Part shown: piece after piece, positions 8,610 through 16,679 of the stretch
Position numbering within the stretch: position 1 is the first letter of the stretch
How the letters are laid out: the number at the start of each line of letters is the position of its first letter
DNA from: Lentisphaerales bacterium
Lineage (GTDB): Bacteria > Verrucomicrobiota > Lentisphaeria > Lentisphaerales > Lentisphaeraceae
NCBI GenBank assembly: GCA_022446985.1
Contig: JAKVBD010000004.1
Span: forward strand, 62,001 to 126,000
Direction: 5' to 3'
DNA length: 64,000 nt
Notes under the pieces: model-generated
What the model saw: the letters and a program-made list of their open reading frames with translations, nothing else
Databases searched by the model: none
What the model was told of the DNA's origin: nothing
Program-made: the position numbers and the translations under genes

Positions 8610-8773
8610 ATGTTTTGTTGCTGAAGAGCAATGGGGAGGCGCTGGTAGTAATCAGCCCGGGGAAACTGTCACTGACCGAAGGTCGGACTTTGATAGAGGT
8701 CCTAAGAGGACAAGATGAAGGTTAAGATTCTTAACCGGGGTCAGCTGAAGGTCAGCTGGCCCCTTTTCTTTTT
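8610..8773 (+). ncRNA. Candidate structured small RNA, unknown family
   Basis: About 160 bases lie between two plus-strand terminators and have no plausible ORF. Small hairpins can be drawn in series: TTGCT/AGCAA near 8618-8631, GACC/GGTC near 8674-8685, GTCC/GGAC near 8698-8710 (which competes with GGAC near 8685 for the same GTCC), and GGTTAAG/CTTAACC at 8720-8736. A strong terminator closes it at 8737-8773. A second terminator so soon after the first implies transcription starting in between, which supports a separate RNA gene. I could not match it to SRP RNA, 6S RNA, RNase P RNA, tmRNA or a known riboswitch. Confidence 0.4.
8737..8773 (+). terminator. Strong rho-independent terminator
   Basis: A 12-bp stem, GGGGTCAGCTGA paired with TCAGCTGGCCCC (8737-8748 and 8752-8763, one G-T pair), with a three-base loop is followed by TTTTCTTTTT. 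It is the 3' end of the candidate RNA at 8610. Confidence 0.85.
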
Positions 8774-8791
8774 AGGGTATGTAGCTATTGT

Positions 8792-8836
8792 CGACTTATA
8801 CGACTTATACGACTTATACGACTTATACAACTTGTA
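8792..8836. repeat. 9-bp tandem repeat
   Basis: Four perfect copies of CGACTTATA (8792-8827) followed by a degenerate fifth copy, CAACTTGTA (8828-8836). There are no spacers, so it is not a CRISPR. Nine bases is three codons, but no gene runs through it. It lies between the terminator at 8773 and the tRNA-Gly genes and may vary in copy number by slipped-strand replication. Confidence 0.9.
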
Positions 8837-8877
8837 CGGTAGCGTTATGTAATTGAAAAAATATGAGAAGTAAAGAG

Positions 8878-8949
8878 AGCGAGTGAACGGATTCGAACCG
8901 TCGACATTCACCTTGGCAAGGTGAAGATCTACCACTGAGCTACACTCGC
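8878..8949 (-). tRNA. tRNA-Gly (GCC), degenerate copy
   Basis: A 72-nt cloverleaf with anticodon GCC in the loop TTGCCAA and T-arm GGTTCGAATCC. It is identical to the neighbouring copy except for one base in the D-stem (GATC instead of GAGC), which breaks the second D-stem pair. It also lacks the encoded CCA that the other copy has. It is the downstream member of the pair. It may still be expressed, but looks like a decaying duplicate. Confidence 0.85.
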
Positions 8950-8973
8950 ATGAGCATCTTAGAAAAAAGTTGG

Positions 8974-9045
8974 AGCGAGTGAACGGATTCGAACCGTCGA
9001 CATTCACCTTGGCAAGGTGAAGCTCTACCACTGAGCTACACTCGC
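8974..9045 (-). tRNA. tRNA-Gly (GCC)
   Basis: A 72-nt glycine tRNA with anticodon GCC, intact acceptor stem (GCGAGTG/CACTCGC), a full four-pair D-stem and the standard T-loop TTCGAAT. The discriminator T is followed by an encoded CCA at 8973-8971. It is the promoter-proximal member of a tandem pair with the copy at 8878, 24 bases apart, so both are likely cut from one transcript. Confidence 0.95.
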
Positions 9046-9161
9046 TTCTCAAGCGTGCGTAGATAATACTCTTGAGTAGGTTAAATGCAAGAGCGTTTAT
9101 TTGATTTCTTGAACTTTTTTGATGAATTAAAAAAAGGGGGGTATTTAAGCTTAAAATATAC

Positions 9162-9190
9162 AAAAAAAGGAGCTTCAAATGAAACTCCTT
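9162..9190 (-). terminator. Terminator of the aldolase gene
   Basis: Read on the minus strand, AAGGAGTTTCA pairs with TGAAGCTCCTT (9190-9180 with 9177-9167, one G-T pair, very short loop), followed by seven T residues. It sits 30 bases after the fba stop codon. Confidence 0.8.
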
Positions 9191-9220
9191 AAGATCTGAA
9201 AAGTACTATTTTTCGGTGAA

Positions 9221-10255
9221 TTATTTACCGAAAAGGGTAGTTCCTTCACCATGTAGGTTACGGATAGCTTCTTTAACACGCTCTTTGATGCCGTTTTCAG
9301 CAAGTTTCAAGTAAGCACGCGGATCGTAGGCTTTCTTGTTACCAACTTCGCCTTCAACCTTGAGAACACCATCATAGTTGTTGAAGATGTGGTCAACGAT
9401 TGGACGAGTGAAAGCGTACTGAGTGTCAGTGTCAACGTTCATTTTGATTACGCCGTACTCAAGAGTTTCAGCGATCTCTTCTTCTGTTGAGCCAGAACCA
9501 CCGTGGAATACGAAGTCGAAACCAGCGTCAGCACCGTACTCTTTTTGCAGAGCAGCTTGACCGTCACGTAGGATACCTGGCTTAAGAACAACGTTACCAG
9601 GCTTGTATACGCCGTGAACGTTACCGAAAGTAGCAGCAAACATGAAACGTGCGTTTGGAACTTCAGATAGACGCTTATAGACGTAAAGCATGTCTTCGTC
9701 AGTAGTGTAAAGTTTGTCTTTAGAAACGTTGGATGTGTCGTGGCCATCTTCTTCACCGCCAACAACACCAGCTTCAACTTCAAGGATGATACCTAGCTCA
9801 GCACACTCTTTAAGTAGTGGCACTGAGATGTCCATGTTCTCTTCTAGAGAGATAGGTGAGCCGTCGAACATGTGAGAGTTGAAAAGTGGCTTTTGGCCAG
9901 CTGCTACTCTTTTCTTAGAGATTTCGATTAGCGGCTTAAGGAAAGAGTCAACTTTCTCTGGCATACAGTGGTCAGTGTGAAGTGCGATGTTAACATCGTA
10001 CTGATCAGCCACTAGGTGAACGTACTCAGCTAGAGCTTGAGCACCAAGAACAGCATCTTTAACAGCTAGACCAGAAGCGAATTGACCGCCACCAGTTGAA
10101 ACCTGAATGATACCGTCAGTCTTCATTTCAGCGAAAGCTGCAATTGTACCATTGATAGTTGGAAGTGAAGTAATGTTAATAGCTGCGTATGCAAAGTTAT
10201 TTTTCTGCGCATTGTCAATCATTGCACAGTACGTATCGTAATCAGCGATTGGCAT
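9221..10255 (-). CDS. fba: Fructose-bisphosphate aldolase, class II
   Basis: A 344-residue zinc-dependent aldolase that splits fructose-1,6-bisphosphate into dihydroxyacetone phosphate and glyceraldehyde-3-phosphate in glycolysis, and does the reverse in gluconeogenesis. The zinc and catalytic motif HTDHC is near residues 93-97, with LEVEAGVVGGEEDGHD near 158-173 and the phosphate-binding FHGGSGS near 250. The length and insertion pattern fit the class IIA (FbaA) type. The start is supported by AAGGAT upstream. It is expressed alone: a strong terminator follows, and 190 bases separate it from the Sel1 gene behind it. Codon use is strongly biased, as expected for an abundant enzyme. Confidence 0.95.
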   Translation of the reverse strand: MPIADYDTYCAMIDNAQKNNFAYAAINITSLPTINGTIAAFAEMKTDGIIQVSTGGGQFASGLAVKDAVLGAQALAEYVHLVADQYDVNIALHTDHCMPEKVDSFLKPLIEISKKRVAAGQKPLFNSHMFDGSPISLEENMDISVPLLKECAELGIILEVEAGVVGGEEDGHDTSNVSKDKLYTTDEDMLYVYKRLSEVPNARFMFAATFGNVHGVYKPGNVVLKPGILRDGQAALQKEYGADAGFDFVFHGGSGSTEEEIAETLEYGVIKMNVDTDTQYAFTRPIVDHIFNNYDGVLKVEGEVGNKKAYDPRAYLKLAENGIKERVKEAIRNLHGEGTTLFGK

Positions 10256-10445
10256 AAAGCTTATCCTTCTGAATTAATTCCTGTTGTGTGGTATAAAAAG
10301 GCTCAGTGTGGTCATACATCATTCACACAAGTGCCTTGGGATCAAATGCAATCCCCATATTCTTGTCTTACGACAATTTTACGCCACACAGTAACTGAAA
10401 TGCTCTGAAAGACAAGTTTAAACGGATTTTATTACATACTTTAGC

Positions 10446-11945
10446 TTATCTGGTGAGCGATCTTAGCTCTTGTAAAGCTTTCTTGTGACCGAGGTTAGCC
10501 GCTTCTCTTAGGAGTGAAGCCGCATATTTAAGATTCGGCTCAATACCTATGCCTTTAAGGTAAGCAAGCCCTAAACGATATGAGCCTTCAGCATCTTTTT
10601 CCTGTGCAGCCTTTTCATACCACTCAAAAGATCTCTTGGTATCGATTTTTCCGTATTTGTCTGTTTCATAGAACATGCCTAAATCAATCATTGCAGTTGT
10701 GCTTCCAAGTTCTGCAGCTTTCTTGAACATACTTTCGGCAAAGCCTGGATTTGAACTGACCCCTTTACCAAATAGGAAAGCAAGTGCTAGTTCTCTGGTA
10801 GCTTCGATATGGTCGAGCTTGGTTGCTTTTTGAAAGTAGGAAATCGCCAGTTGTTCATTTTTTGGGACCATTTCGCCTGTTTGGTACAGAACGCCCATAG
10901 TGTAGAGTGCTGCATTGAAGTTCATCTCAGCCGCTTTTTGGTAGTGTTCAAGTGCCTTCTTTTCATCTTTCTCGACACCTTCTCCAGTTGCGTAGCATGC
11001 TCCAACATTGAAGATAGCTTGTCTATTTTTTAGTTTGGAAGCTTTCATGTACCACTGAAAAGCCATTTCAGGGTTGTATGGAACTGCTCGGCCAGTTGCG
11101 TAACAGTTGGCAACAGCTAATTGAGCGGGAGAATAATTTCTTTCAGCAGCTCTTCTGTACCACTTGAAGCCTGTTTCAGTATCTTTTTTTACTCCCATAC
11201 CGTTGATGTAGCAATAGCCAAGTTTAGCTTGTGCTTCAGGACTTTCATTGTCAGCAGCCAGAACAAGCCAGCGCATACTCTCTTTATAATTTTGAGTTAA
11301 GCCCAAGCCATTGTTGTAATAGTCAGCTACTTTTAGTTGAGAGTAAGCATCGCCTTTCTGGGCAGTTCTTAGATAATAGCGAGCAGCGATTTTGTGATTT
11401 TGTTCACCACCAAGACCATTTTCAAAGTAATGGGCTAGTTTCTTTTGGGCGCGAATGTCATTTAGGATTGCAGCTTGGCTGTAGTAGTGGCGAGCCTTTT
11501 CATATTTCTTCATATTGTCGAGAAGCATGGCTGCGTTAATGTTTGCGGTTTGAAGGCCAAAGTCTGCAGCTGTCATGTAAAGCTCTAGGGCTTTATCTGG
11601 GTCTGGTTGTACTCCAGTGCCTCTGACGTAACATCCAGCCAAGTTAAATTGGCACTGTCTACTGTTTAGGTCGGCACCCTTCTGATACCAATAAATGGCT
11701 TTTTTGAAATCCTGTTCAACACCACCACGGCCATAAAAATAATTGTTACCAACTTCAAGAATTGCACCGCGGTTGCCTTTCTCTGCTTCGGATTCCATGC
11801 GCATCATTTGCTCTTTTAGGCGCTTTTTCTTTTCTTCTTTGATTTTTTCCGGATCTTCTTCTTTAATAATCTGGCGCTGGTTGTCTTCTTGTTGAGAGAA
11901 TAGTGAGACTGAAAAGATCAGGAGAAGGCTAAAAAATATTTTCAT
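10446..11945 (-). CDS. Secreted Sel1-repeat protein
   Basis: A 499-residue protein with signal peptide MKIFFSLLLIFSVSLFS and a charged linker (residues 18-55) rich in Glu and Lys. About twelve consecutive Sel1-like repeats of roughly 36 residues run from residue 60 to the end. Each follows the A/LG-xxYxxGxGV-xxDxxKAxxWYxKAA pattern of the TPR-like SLR solenoid. Such proteins act as extracytoplasmic scaffolds for protein interactions. No catalytic domain is attached. It is divergent from larB. Partners cannot be inferred from the neighbours, and the ribosome binding site is weak. Confidence 0.9.
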   Translation of the reverse strand: MKIFFSLLLIFSVSLFSQQEDNQRQIIKEEDPEKIKEEKKKRLKEQMMRMESEAEKGNRGAILEVGNNYFYGRGGVEQDFKKAIYWYQKGADLNSRQCQFNLAGCYVRGTGVQPDPDKALELYMTAADFGLQTANINAAMLLDNMKKYEKARHYYSQAAILNDIRAQKKLAHYFENGLGGEQNHKIAARYYLRTAQKGDAYSQLKVADYYNNGLGLTQNYKESMRWLVLAADNESPEAQAKLGYCYINGMGVKKDTETGFKWYRRAAERNYSPAQLAVANCYATGRAVPYNPEMAFQWYMKASKLKNRQAIFNVGACYATGEGVEKDEKKALEHYQKAAEMNFNAALYTMGVLYQTGEMVPKNEQLAISYFQKATKLDHIEATRELALAFLFGKGVSSNPGFAESMFKKAAELGSTTAMIDLGMFYETDKYGKIDTKRSFEWYEKAAQEKDAEGSYRLGLAYLKGIGIEPNLKYAASLLREAANLGHKKALQELRSLTR

Positions 11946-12094
11946 TGAAAATTACACTCTTATTTTATGCTGATCACGGTAGTATGTGATTTCAAATAAT
12001 GTACTATACGTCAAAAATTGTCGACCAATATAACTGGTTGAGATTGATGTGACAAGAACGTTTCTTGGGAATTCACAAATTCAGGATATTTGCA

Positions 12095-12835
12095 ATGGAT
12101 ATAGATAAATTAATTGTTGACCTAAAGACAGGTAAGCTTTCCGATAAAGACTTCAAAAGTGAATTGTTAAAGACTCAAGTTCAGGATTTGGGTGATGTGG
12201 TTCTTGATCTTCAAAGAGAGGCTCGTTGTGGAATTCCTGAAGTAGTTTTTGCGCAGTCTAAGACAGTCGAACAAATATTGGTTGCTGCTGAGAGATTACT
12301 TGAAAAATATGATCGTTTGCTTATTACCCGCATTAAAGACTCTAAGGCAATTGAGGTGATGGAGCGCCTTGCTGAAAAGGGCTGCACTTATGAGAAGGAT
12401 GCAGAGGTAATCTACAAACTTCCTCCGGTAAAAAGTGAAAAGACTGTTTTGATTTTGACGGCAGGCACTTCGGATATTGCTGTAGGGCGTGAAGCTGAGT
12501 TGACTTGTCGCATGTTTGGTTTGACTACCAGGATGAAAGTAGATGTTGGTGTTGCTGGTCTTCATAGGCTATTGGGTATCAGTGAAGAGTTGCTTGCAGC
12601 AGACTGCATCATAGTATGTGCCGGAATGGAGGGGGCTTTGCCAAGTGTTGTCGGTGGTTTAGTGAAAGTACCAGTGATTGCTGCACCGGTCAGCTGCGGC
12701 TATGGAACCGCCTTTTCAGGCCTTACTGCAATGCTTGGTATGTTGAATTCTTGCGCTAGTGGCTTGACGGTTGTGAATATAGACAATGGCTTTGGGGCAG
12801 GTTATGCTGCCGGGCGCATTCTTGCAGGTAAATAG
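12095..12835 (+). CDS. larB: Nickel-pincer cofactor synthesis protein LarB
   Basis: This 246-residue protein belongs to the PurE-like family of LarB, the P2CMN synthase. LarB carboxylates and hydrolyses nicotinic acid adenine dinucleotide to make the precursor of the nickel-pincer cofactor used by lactate racemase and relatives. Recognisable features are the N-terminal helical part with GIPEVVFAQSKT and the C-terminal PurE-like core: LTAGTSDIAVGREAE, MKVDVGVAGLHRL, VCAGMEGALPSVVGG and PVSCGYGTAFSGL. The frame is open from a TTG at 12065, but ATG at 12095 gives the usual family length and is chosen. No larC, larE or larA lies in the window, so the pathway is either scattered or reduced. The stop codon directly abuts the folC start. 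Confidence 0.88.
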   Translation: MDIDKLIVDLKTGKLSDKDFKSELLKTQVQDLGDVVLDLQREARCGIPEVVFAQSKTVEQILVAAERLLEKYDRLLITRIKDSKAIEVMERLAEKGCTYEKDAEVIYKLPPVKSEKTVLILTAGTSDIAVGREAELTCRMFGLTTRMKVDVGVAGLHRLLGISEELLAADCIIVCAGMEGALPSVVGGLVKVPVIAAPVSCGYGTAFSGLTAMLGMLNSCASGLTVVNIDNGFGAGYAAGRILAGK

Positions 12836-14131
12836 ATGTCTTTCAGTTTTGATGATGCTCAAGAGTATTTGGATACCCTTTTGGTTTTTGGGATTAAGCT
12901 TGGTCTAAAGAATATGGAGGTTCTTTGTGAACTTTTGGGAAACCCACAGGATGCTCTAAAGTTTGTTCACGTTGCCGGTACAAATGGGAAAGGTTCTTCT
13001 TGCTCAATGTTAGCAGCAGCATGTAAAAATGCCGGAATTAAAACAGGCTTTTACTCCTCGCCATTTCTTTGTAACTTTACGGAGCGGTGGCGAGTTAATG
13101 GTGACGAGGTTTTAAAAGAGCAGGTAGCTTCAGCAATTGAGAAAATAGTTGCTGTTGAAGAGGAGTTGATTAAGCAGACTTCAGTGAAGCCAACCTATTT
13201 TGAAGTTTTGACTGCAGCGGCTTTACTTATTTTTAATGAGGCAAAAGCAGATATTGTCATTTGGGAAACTGGTATGGGCGGACGTTTAGATGCAACAAAT
13301 GTCGTTGAGCCTATTCTGTGTTTAATTACCAATATTGGAATGGATCATACCCAGTATTTGGGCGATAGCTTAGAAAAGATTGCAGTAGAAAAAGCAGGTA
13401 TCATTAAAAAGGGTATTCCGGTCATTGTAGGAGAGTTGGATGATGTCGCGAGAAAAGTCATCCTTGAAGTCGCAGAAAGCCAAGGCGCCGCAGTTTCTCA
13501 GTCGTCTATGAGTCGCATTATTGACTTGGGGATTTCGGAAGAGTCTAAAAGGCATCTAAAATATACATCTCCACAAAAATCAAATGAAATGCTATTTTCA
13601 ATGGTTGGAAAATATCAGCTTAAAAACATAGGTCTGGTATTGCGGGCTTTAGAGTTTATCGCCGGTGAATTTAATGTTGATTTTGAAGCATTGGCCTATG
13701 GCGCAACTCAGGCAATTTGGCCAGGACGTTTTGAAGTCCGTGAAAATTTGATTCTTGATGGTGCTCATAATGAGCATGCAGTTCAAGTGTTAATAGAGTC
13801 ATTGGTAGAAATTTACCCTGAGCAAAAGTTTAACTTTATATGTGGAATTTTAGCGGATAAAGAGTGGCAGTCTCTGTTGGATAAAATTTTGCCAATCGCA
13901 AATAATTTTTATCTGGTGGAAATTGATAATGTCAGGACATCAAAGCCAGAGTTCTTGGAAGAATATCTACTAGATAAAGGAGCTGAGGTTACTGGTCGTG
14001 GTAAAGCTAAGGATGCTTTAGGTTCTATAGATGAGAATGAAAAAACTGTTGTAGTTGGTTCATTGTATTTGATAGGAGAGTTTCTCTGCATGTTAAATGG
14101 TGGTGAGGCTTTAAAAATAGATAAGCTTTAG
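12836..14131 (+). CDS. folC: Folylpolyglutamate synthase / dihydrofolate synthase
   Basis: A 431-residue Mur-ligase-family enzyme that adds glutamate to dihydropteroate or to folates, using ATP in the cytoplasm. The FolC P-loop HVAGTNGKGSSCSML lies near residues 42-56. Other signatures are TGFYSSPFL, WETGMGGRLDATNVV, LITNIGMDHTQYLG (with the metal-site residues) and LILDGAHNEHA. Length is normal. Start and larB stop are adjacent (TAG-ATG), so translation is probably coupled. Pairing of larB with folC has no obvious metabolic logic, although both handle nucleotide- or cofactor-type substrates. Confidence 0.93.
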   Translation: MSFSFDDAQEYLDTLLVFGIKLGLKNMEVLCELLGNPQDALKFVHVAGTNGKGSSCSMLAAACKNAGIKTGFYSSPFLCNFTERWRVNGDEVLKEQVASAIEKIVAVEEELIKQTSVKPTYFEVLTAAALLIFNEAKADIVIWETGMGGRLDATNVVEPILCLITNIGMDHTQYLGDSLEKIAVEKAGIIKKGIPVIVGELDDVARKVILEVAESQGAAVSQSSMSRIIDLGISEESKRHLKYTSPQKSNEMLFSMVGKYQLKNIGLVLRALEFIAGEFNVDFEALAYGATQAIWPGRFEVRENLILDGAHNEHAVQVLIESLVEIYPEQKFNFICGILADKEWQSLLDKILPIANNFYLVEIDNVRTSKPEFLEEYLLDKGAEVTGRGKAKDALGSIDENEKTVVVGSLYLIGEFLCMLNGGEALKIDKL

Positions 14132-14151
14132 GCCGGAATGACCCGGCCTAA
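14128..14151. terminator. Hairpin between folC and pilT
   Basis: A perfect 9-bp stem, TTAGGCCGG/CCGGCCTAA, with a six-base loop overlaps the folC stop codon between two convergent genes. It lacks a clear T-run on either side, so it may stall or protect 3' ends rather than act as a classical terminator. Confidence 0.6.
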
Positions 14152-14160
14152 AAGCGTTAA

Positions 14161-15264
14161 TTAGCCAATAATACCGTTGTCTGTACCGAGGAAGATACCT
14201 TTTAGGTTCATTGTTAGAGCCTCTGGGTTGTTGGATTTTTCCAGTGCAGCTTCTTCTGTGATGATACCTTCGTTGACCAGTTCTAGTAGTCTTTGGTCGA
14301 AAGTCATCATGCCGAACTCTTTTCCTGCAGCGATAGCATTCTCAATCTTACCAATTTTATCTTCTTGAATAAGCTTTTTAATTGTTGAGGTATTGAGCAT
14401 GATTTCATTACATGGAACGACACCTTTCCCAGAAGCGCGAGGCACTAGGCGTTGACAGACGATAGCTTTAACATTTTCAGAAAGAGCTTTTCTCATGGCG
14501 TCTCTCTCTTCATGAGGGTACATGTCTAGAATACGGCTTATGGATTGACCTGCATTTGCTGTGTGCAGTGTTGACATGACCAAGTGACCCGTGTCAGATG
14601 CGGCAATAGCAGACTCTAAACTTTCGCGATCACGCATTTCACCAACAACAATTACGTCAGGGTCCTGTCGAAGTGCGTGTGAAAGTGCAGATTGGAAAGT
14701 AATGACGTCGATACCGACTTCACGTTGTTCGAAAATACATTTTTTGTCGCTGAAGGCATACTCAATCGGGTCTTCAATTGTGATGATATGGCGGTTTTTG
14801 TTATTGTTCATGTATTCGAGCATACAGGCCATAGTGGTTGATTTGCCAGAGCCTGTAGTGCCTGTTACGAGAATTATGCCACGCTCAAAGCAGGCAATTT
14901 CATTGATTACTTGCGGAAGACCAAGAGATTCAAGGGGGAGGACAGTACTTTTAACGTGTCTAAGTGTCATAGAGACAAGACCACGCTGTTTGTGCAAGTT
15001 TGCACGGAAGCGGCCAGCGCCATCTTCTTCAAATGCGAAGTCTGCATCACCAGTTTCTTCAAACTTTTCAATCATTTTCTCTGTGGTTAATTCTCGAACC
15101 GCAGACATTAGAAATTCTTTGTCGGGTACAAAACCCTCGATTTCAAGAAGTGAACCATCAACGCGTAATACGACGGTACTGTTTTCGCGGATATGCCAAT
15201 CTGAAGCGCCCTCTTGAACACCGGTGACCAGTATTGAGTTTAATTTTGAAGTGACTGTAGGCAT
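14161..15264 (-). CDS. pilT: Type IV pilus retraction ATPase PilT
   Basis: A 367-residue hexameric secretion-type ATPase that powers pilus retraction at the inner membrane. Walker A is GTTGSGKS (135-142), followed by the Asp-box region ITIEDPIEY, Walker B IVVGEMRD and the His-box TLHTANA. The N-terminal PAS-like domain (1-110) and the C-terminal helices typical of PilT/PilU are present. The start has AAGGAG upstream. There are no other pilus genes in the window, so it is not in a pil cluster; distinguishing PilT from the accessory PilU is not certain. Confidence 0.9.
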   Translation of the reverse strand: MPTVTSKLNSILVTGVQEGASDWHIRENSTVVLRVDGSLLEIEGFVPDKEFLMSAVRELTTEKMIEKFEETGDADFAFEEDGAGRFRANLHKQRGLVSMTLRHVKSTVLPLESLGLPQVINEIACFERGIILVTGTTGSGKSTTMACMLEYMNNNKNRHIITIEDPIEYAFSDKKCIFEQREVGIDVITFQSALSHALRQDPDVIVVGEMRDRESLESAIAASDTGHLVMSTLHTANAGQSISRILDMYPHEERDAMRKALSENVKAIVCQRLVPRASGKGVVPCNEIMLNTSTIKKLIQEDKIGKIENAIAAGKEFGMMTFDQRLLELVNEGIITEEAALEKSNNPEALTMNLKGIFLGTDNGIIG

Positions 15265-15392
15265 ATTTGCTCCTTATTTCATGCTGAGAGTATTTATTGT
15301 AAGCTTTATTATCGTTTCGCAGCCTCTATAGTGCAAGAGGATAATGTTAAAATCTGACAAAAGTAACTCTTTTGATAGTTCTTGGGGAATTT

Positions 15393-16223
15393 ATGAAGCA
15401 CCGGATTAGTTTTTTAATGCTTATTATTTTGTTTTTGTCTGCTTGTATGAGTATTTCACCAGAGCAGCAGAAAAGGATTATTTATACACATGAGCAGTTA
15501 AGTGTTGGCGGGTTGGATTTAGCGGATGATATTACCTTTGTGTGTATGAGGAATGAATTTTACTCTGGGCGACTGAATAATTTGGTGAGTTGGAAGAATT
15601 CTCAAGAATTGATGAAGAGCGTTGCCGAAGATTACTTAAAAATTGATAAGTTTGTTACGATTGAGGCAGTTGATCAGGTGAAGCTGCAGGACTTTTTTAC
15701 CAACTTAAGAGGAAAGCGTTTAATTCTTTACTTTTCAAGTCATTTATTGTCGAATGGCCATATCATATTTGGCAATGAAGAGAAGCTTGGACTGAAAGTT
15801 TTTGCTGACTATGTGAATAGTCTTCAAGTACCTACTTTACTGATTTTTGATACCTGTTATTCTGCAAAGCTGAAGCCATTTTTGAGTAACAAGAATGTAT
15901 CGGTTTTCTATACGGGTAAGTCAGATGAGTTAGTGTATGATATGCGCATTAAAGGGCAGAAGTTGAGCGTTGATGAGAAGTTTAATTTTCTTCGCAAGTA
16001 TCTGCATGTTATTTATGATTGGCAGGAGCGTAACTTTTCTTTGTTCTCAGTACTTTTTGTTGATTCGTTGATTTCTGGAAGAAAGCCTAATAATTTGGGG
16101 CAACTTTTTGAGCAGATGATTAAAGGTAATGAAGAGGTGAGGAAAGTTTTTGGCATGGGCAAGTATTCACAAATGCAATTTGTTGACTCAGATGCCAATT
16201 GGGGAGAGCTTGAGTTCAAATAA
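15393..16223 (+). CDS. Caspase-like (clan CD) lipoprotein
   Basis: A 276-residue protein from an ATG with GGGGA upstream; the frame is open further upstream but without a better start. A lipoprotein signal peptide ends in LSAC with lipidation Cys18. The rest resembles the p20 fold of caspase-like (C14) peptidases: a strand plus catalytic His, LILYFSSH (H117), and a strand plus catalytic Cys, LLIFDTCYSAK (C155, the DxCYS signature). The length of the linker (38 residues) fits the family. This is a distant match made by motif only. It would be anchored in the periplasm, where caspase-like enzymes are rarely described. The C-terminal 90 residues are unassigned. It is monocistronic, followed by a terminator. 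Confidence 0.65.
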   Translation: MKHRISFLMLIILFLSACMSISPEQQKRIIYTHEQLSVGGLDLADDITFVCMRNEFYSGRLNNLVSWKNSQELMKSVAEDYLKIDKFVTIEAVDQVKLQDFFTNLRGKRLILYFSSHLLSNGHIIFGNEEKLGLKVFADYVNSLQVPTLLIFDTCYSAKLKPFLSNKNVSVFYTGKSDELVYDMRIKGQKLSVDEKFNFLRKYLHVIYDWQERNFSLFSVLFVDSLISGRKPNNLGQLFEQMIKGNEEVRKVFGMGKYSQMQFVDSDANWGELEFK

Positions 16224-16246
16224 AAAAAGCCGCTTAAAGCGGCTTT
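16222..16246 (-). terminator. Terminator of rplU
   Basis: A 9-bp stem, AAAGCCGCT/AGCGGCTTT, with a three-base loop (16226-16246). On the minus strand it is followed by a run of T residues, so it ends rplU. On the plus strand it may also serve the caspase-like lipoprotein gene. Confidence 0.8.
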
Positions 16247-16265
16247 GAAAACTTTGACAAGCTGA

Positions 16266-16574
16266 TTAAGCTTTGATGCCTGTAATTTTTACAGTGCTGT
16301 AAATCTGTCTGTGGCCTTGTTTTCTTCTGTAGCTTTTACGTCTTTTCATTTTGAAAACAACGATTTTCTTAGCTTTAGATTCGCCAAGTAGTTCGTAAGC
16401 AACATTTGCACCATCGATGAATGGAGTACCGAATTTTGGCTCTTCGCCACCAACAGCAAGAACTTTGTCGAAAGAAGAAGTACTGCCAGCTTCACCTTGC
16501 AGGCGTTCTACTTGAATGACATCGCCTTCCTGCACTTTATATTGTTTTCCGCCTGTCTCAATAACTGCGTACAT
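16266..16574 (-). CDS. rplU: 50S ribosomal protein L21
   Basis: A 102-residue ribosomal protein starting MYAVIETGGKQYKVQEGD, the L21 signature, and ending with the basic segment KMKRRKSYRRKQGHRQ that contacts 23S rRNA. Length is normal. In most bacteria rplU is followed by rpmA (L27), but here it stands alone with its own terminator, so rpmA must lie elsewhere. AAGGAT precedes the start. Confidence 0.95.
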   Translation of the reverse strand: MYAVIETGGKQYKVQEGDVIQVERLQGEAGSTSSFDKVLAVGGEEPKFGTPFIDGANVAYELLGESKAKKIVVFKMKRRKSYRRKQGHRQIYSTVKITGIKA

Positions 16575-16679
16575 TTTAATAAATCCTTAAATAATTGCTG
16601 AAAATCAATCAGTATTTAATCTGAGAGGTGTGGAATATAACCGAAGAAACTTCACTTGCAAGTGAAGATTTGAAATCAA

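Noticed and set aside
8610-8773. SRP, 6S, RNase P or tmRNA gene
   Set aside because: Diagnostic motifs (GGAAGGA-AGCAG loop, long closing stem, GAGGAAAGTCC, tRNA-like ends with tag ORF) are absent.
8792-8836. CRISPR-like array
   Set aside because: Units are only nine bases and directly adjacent, with no spacers and no cas genes.
8741-9178. A 145-codon minus-strand ORF
   Set aside because: It runs through both tRNA-Gly genes, and its internal repeat is the translated tRNA duplication.
14591-15217. A 208-codon plus-strand ORF antisense to pilT
   Set aside because: It is a shadow of the strongly conserved pilT frame, Ser/Arg-rich with no domain.
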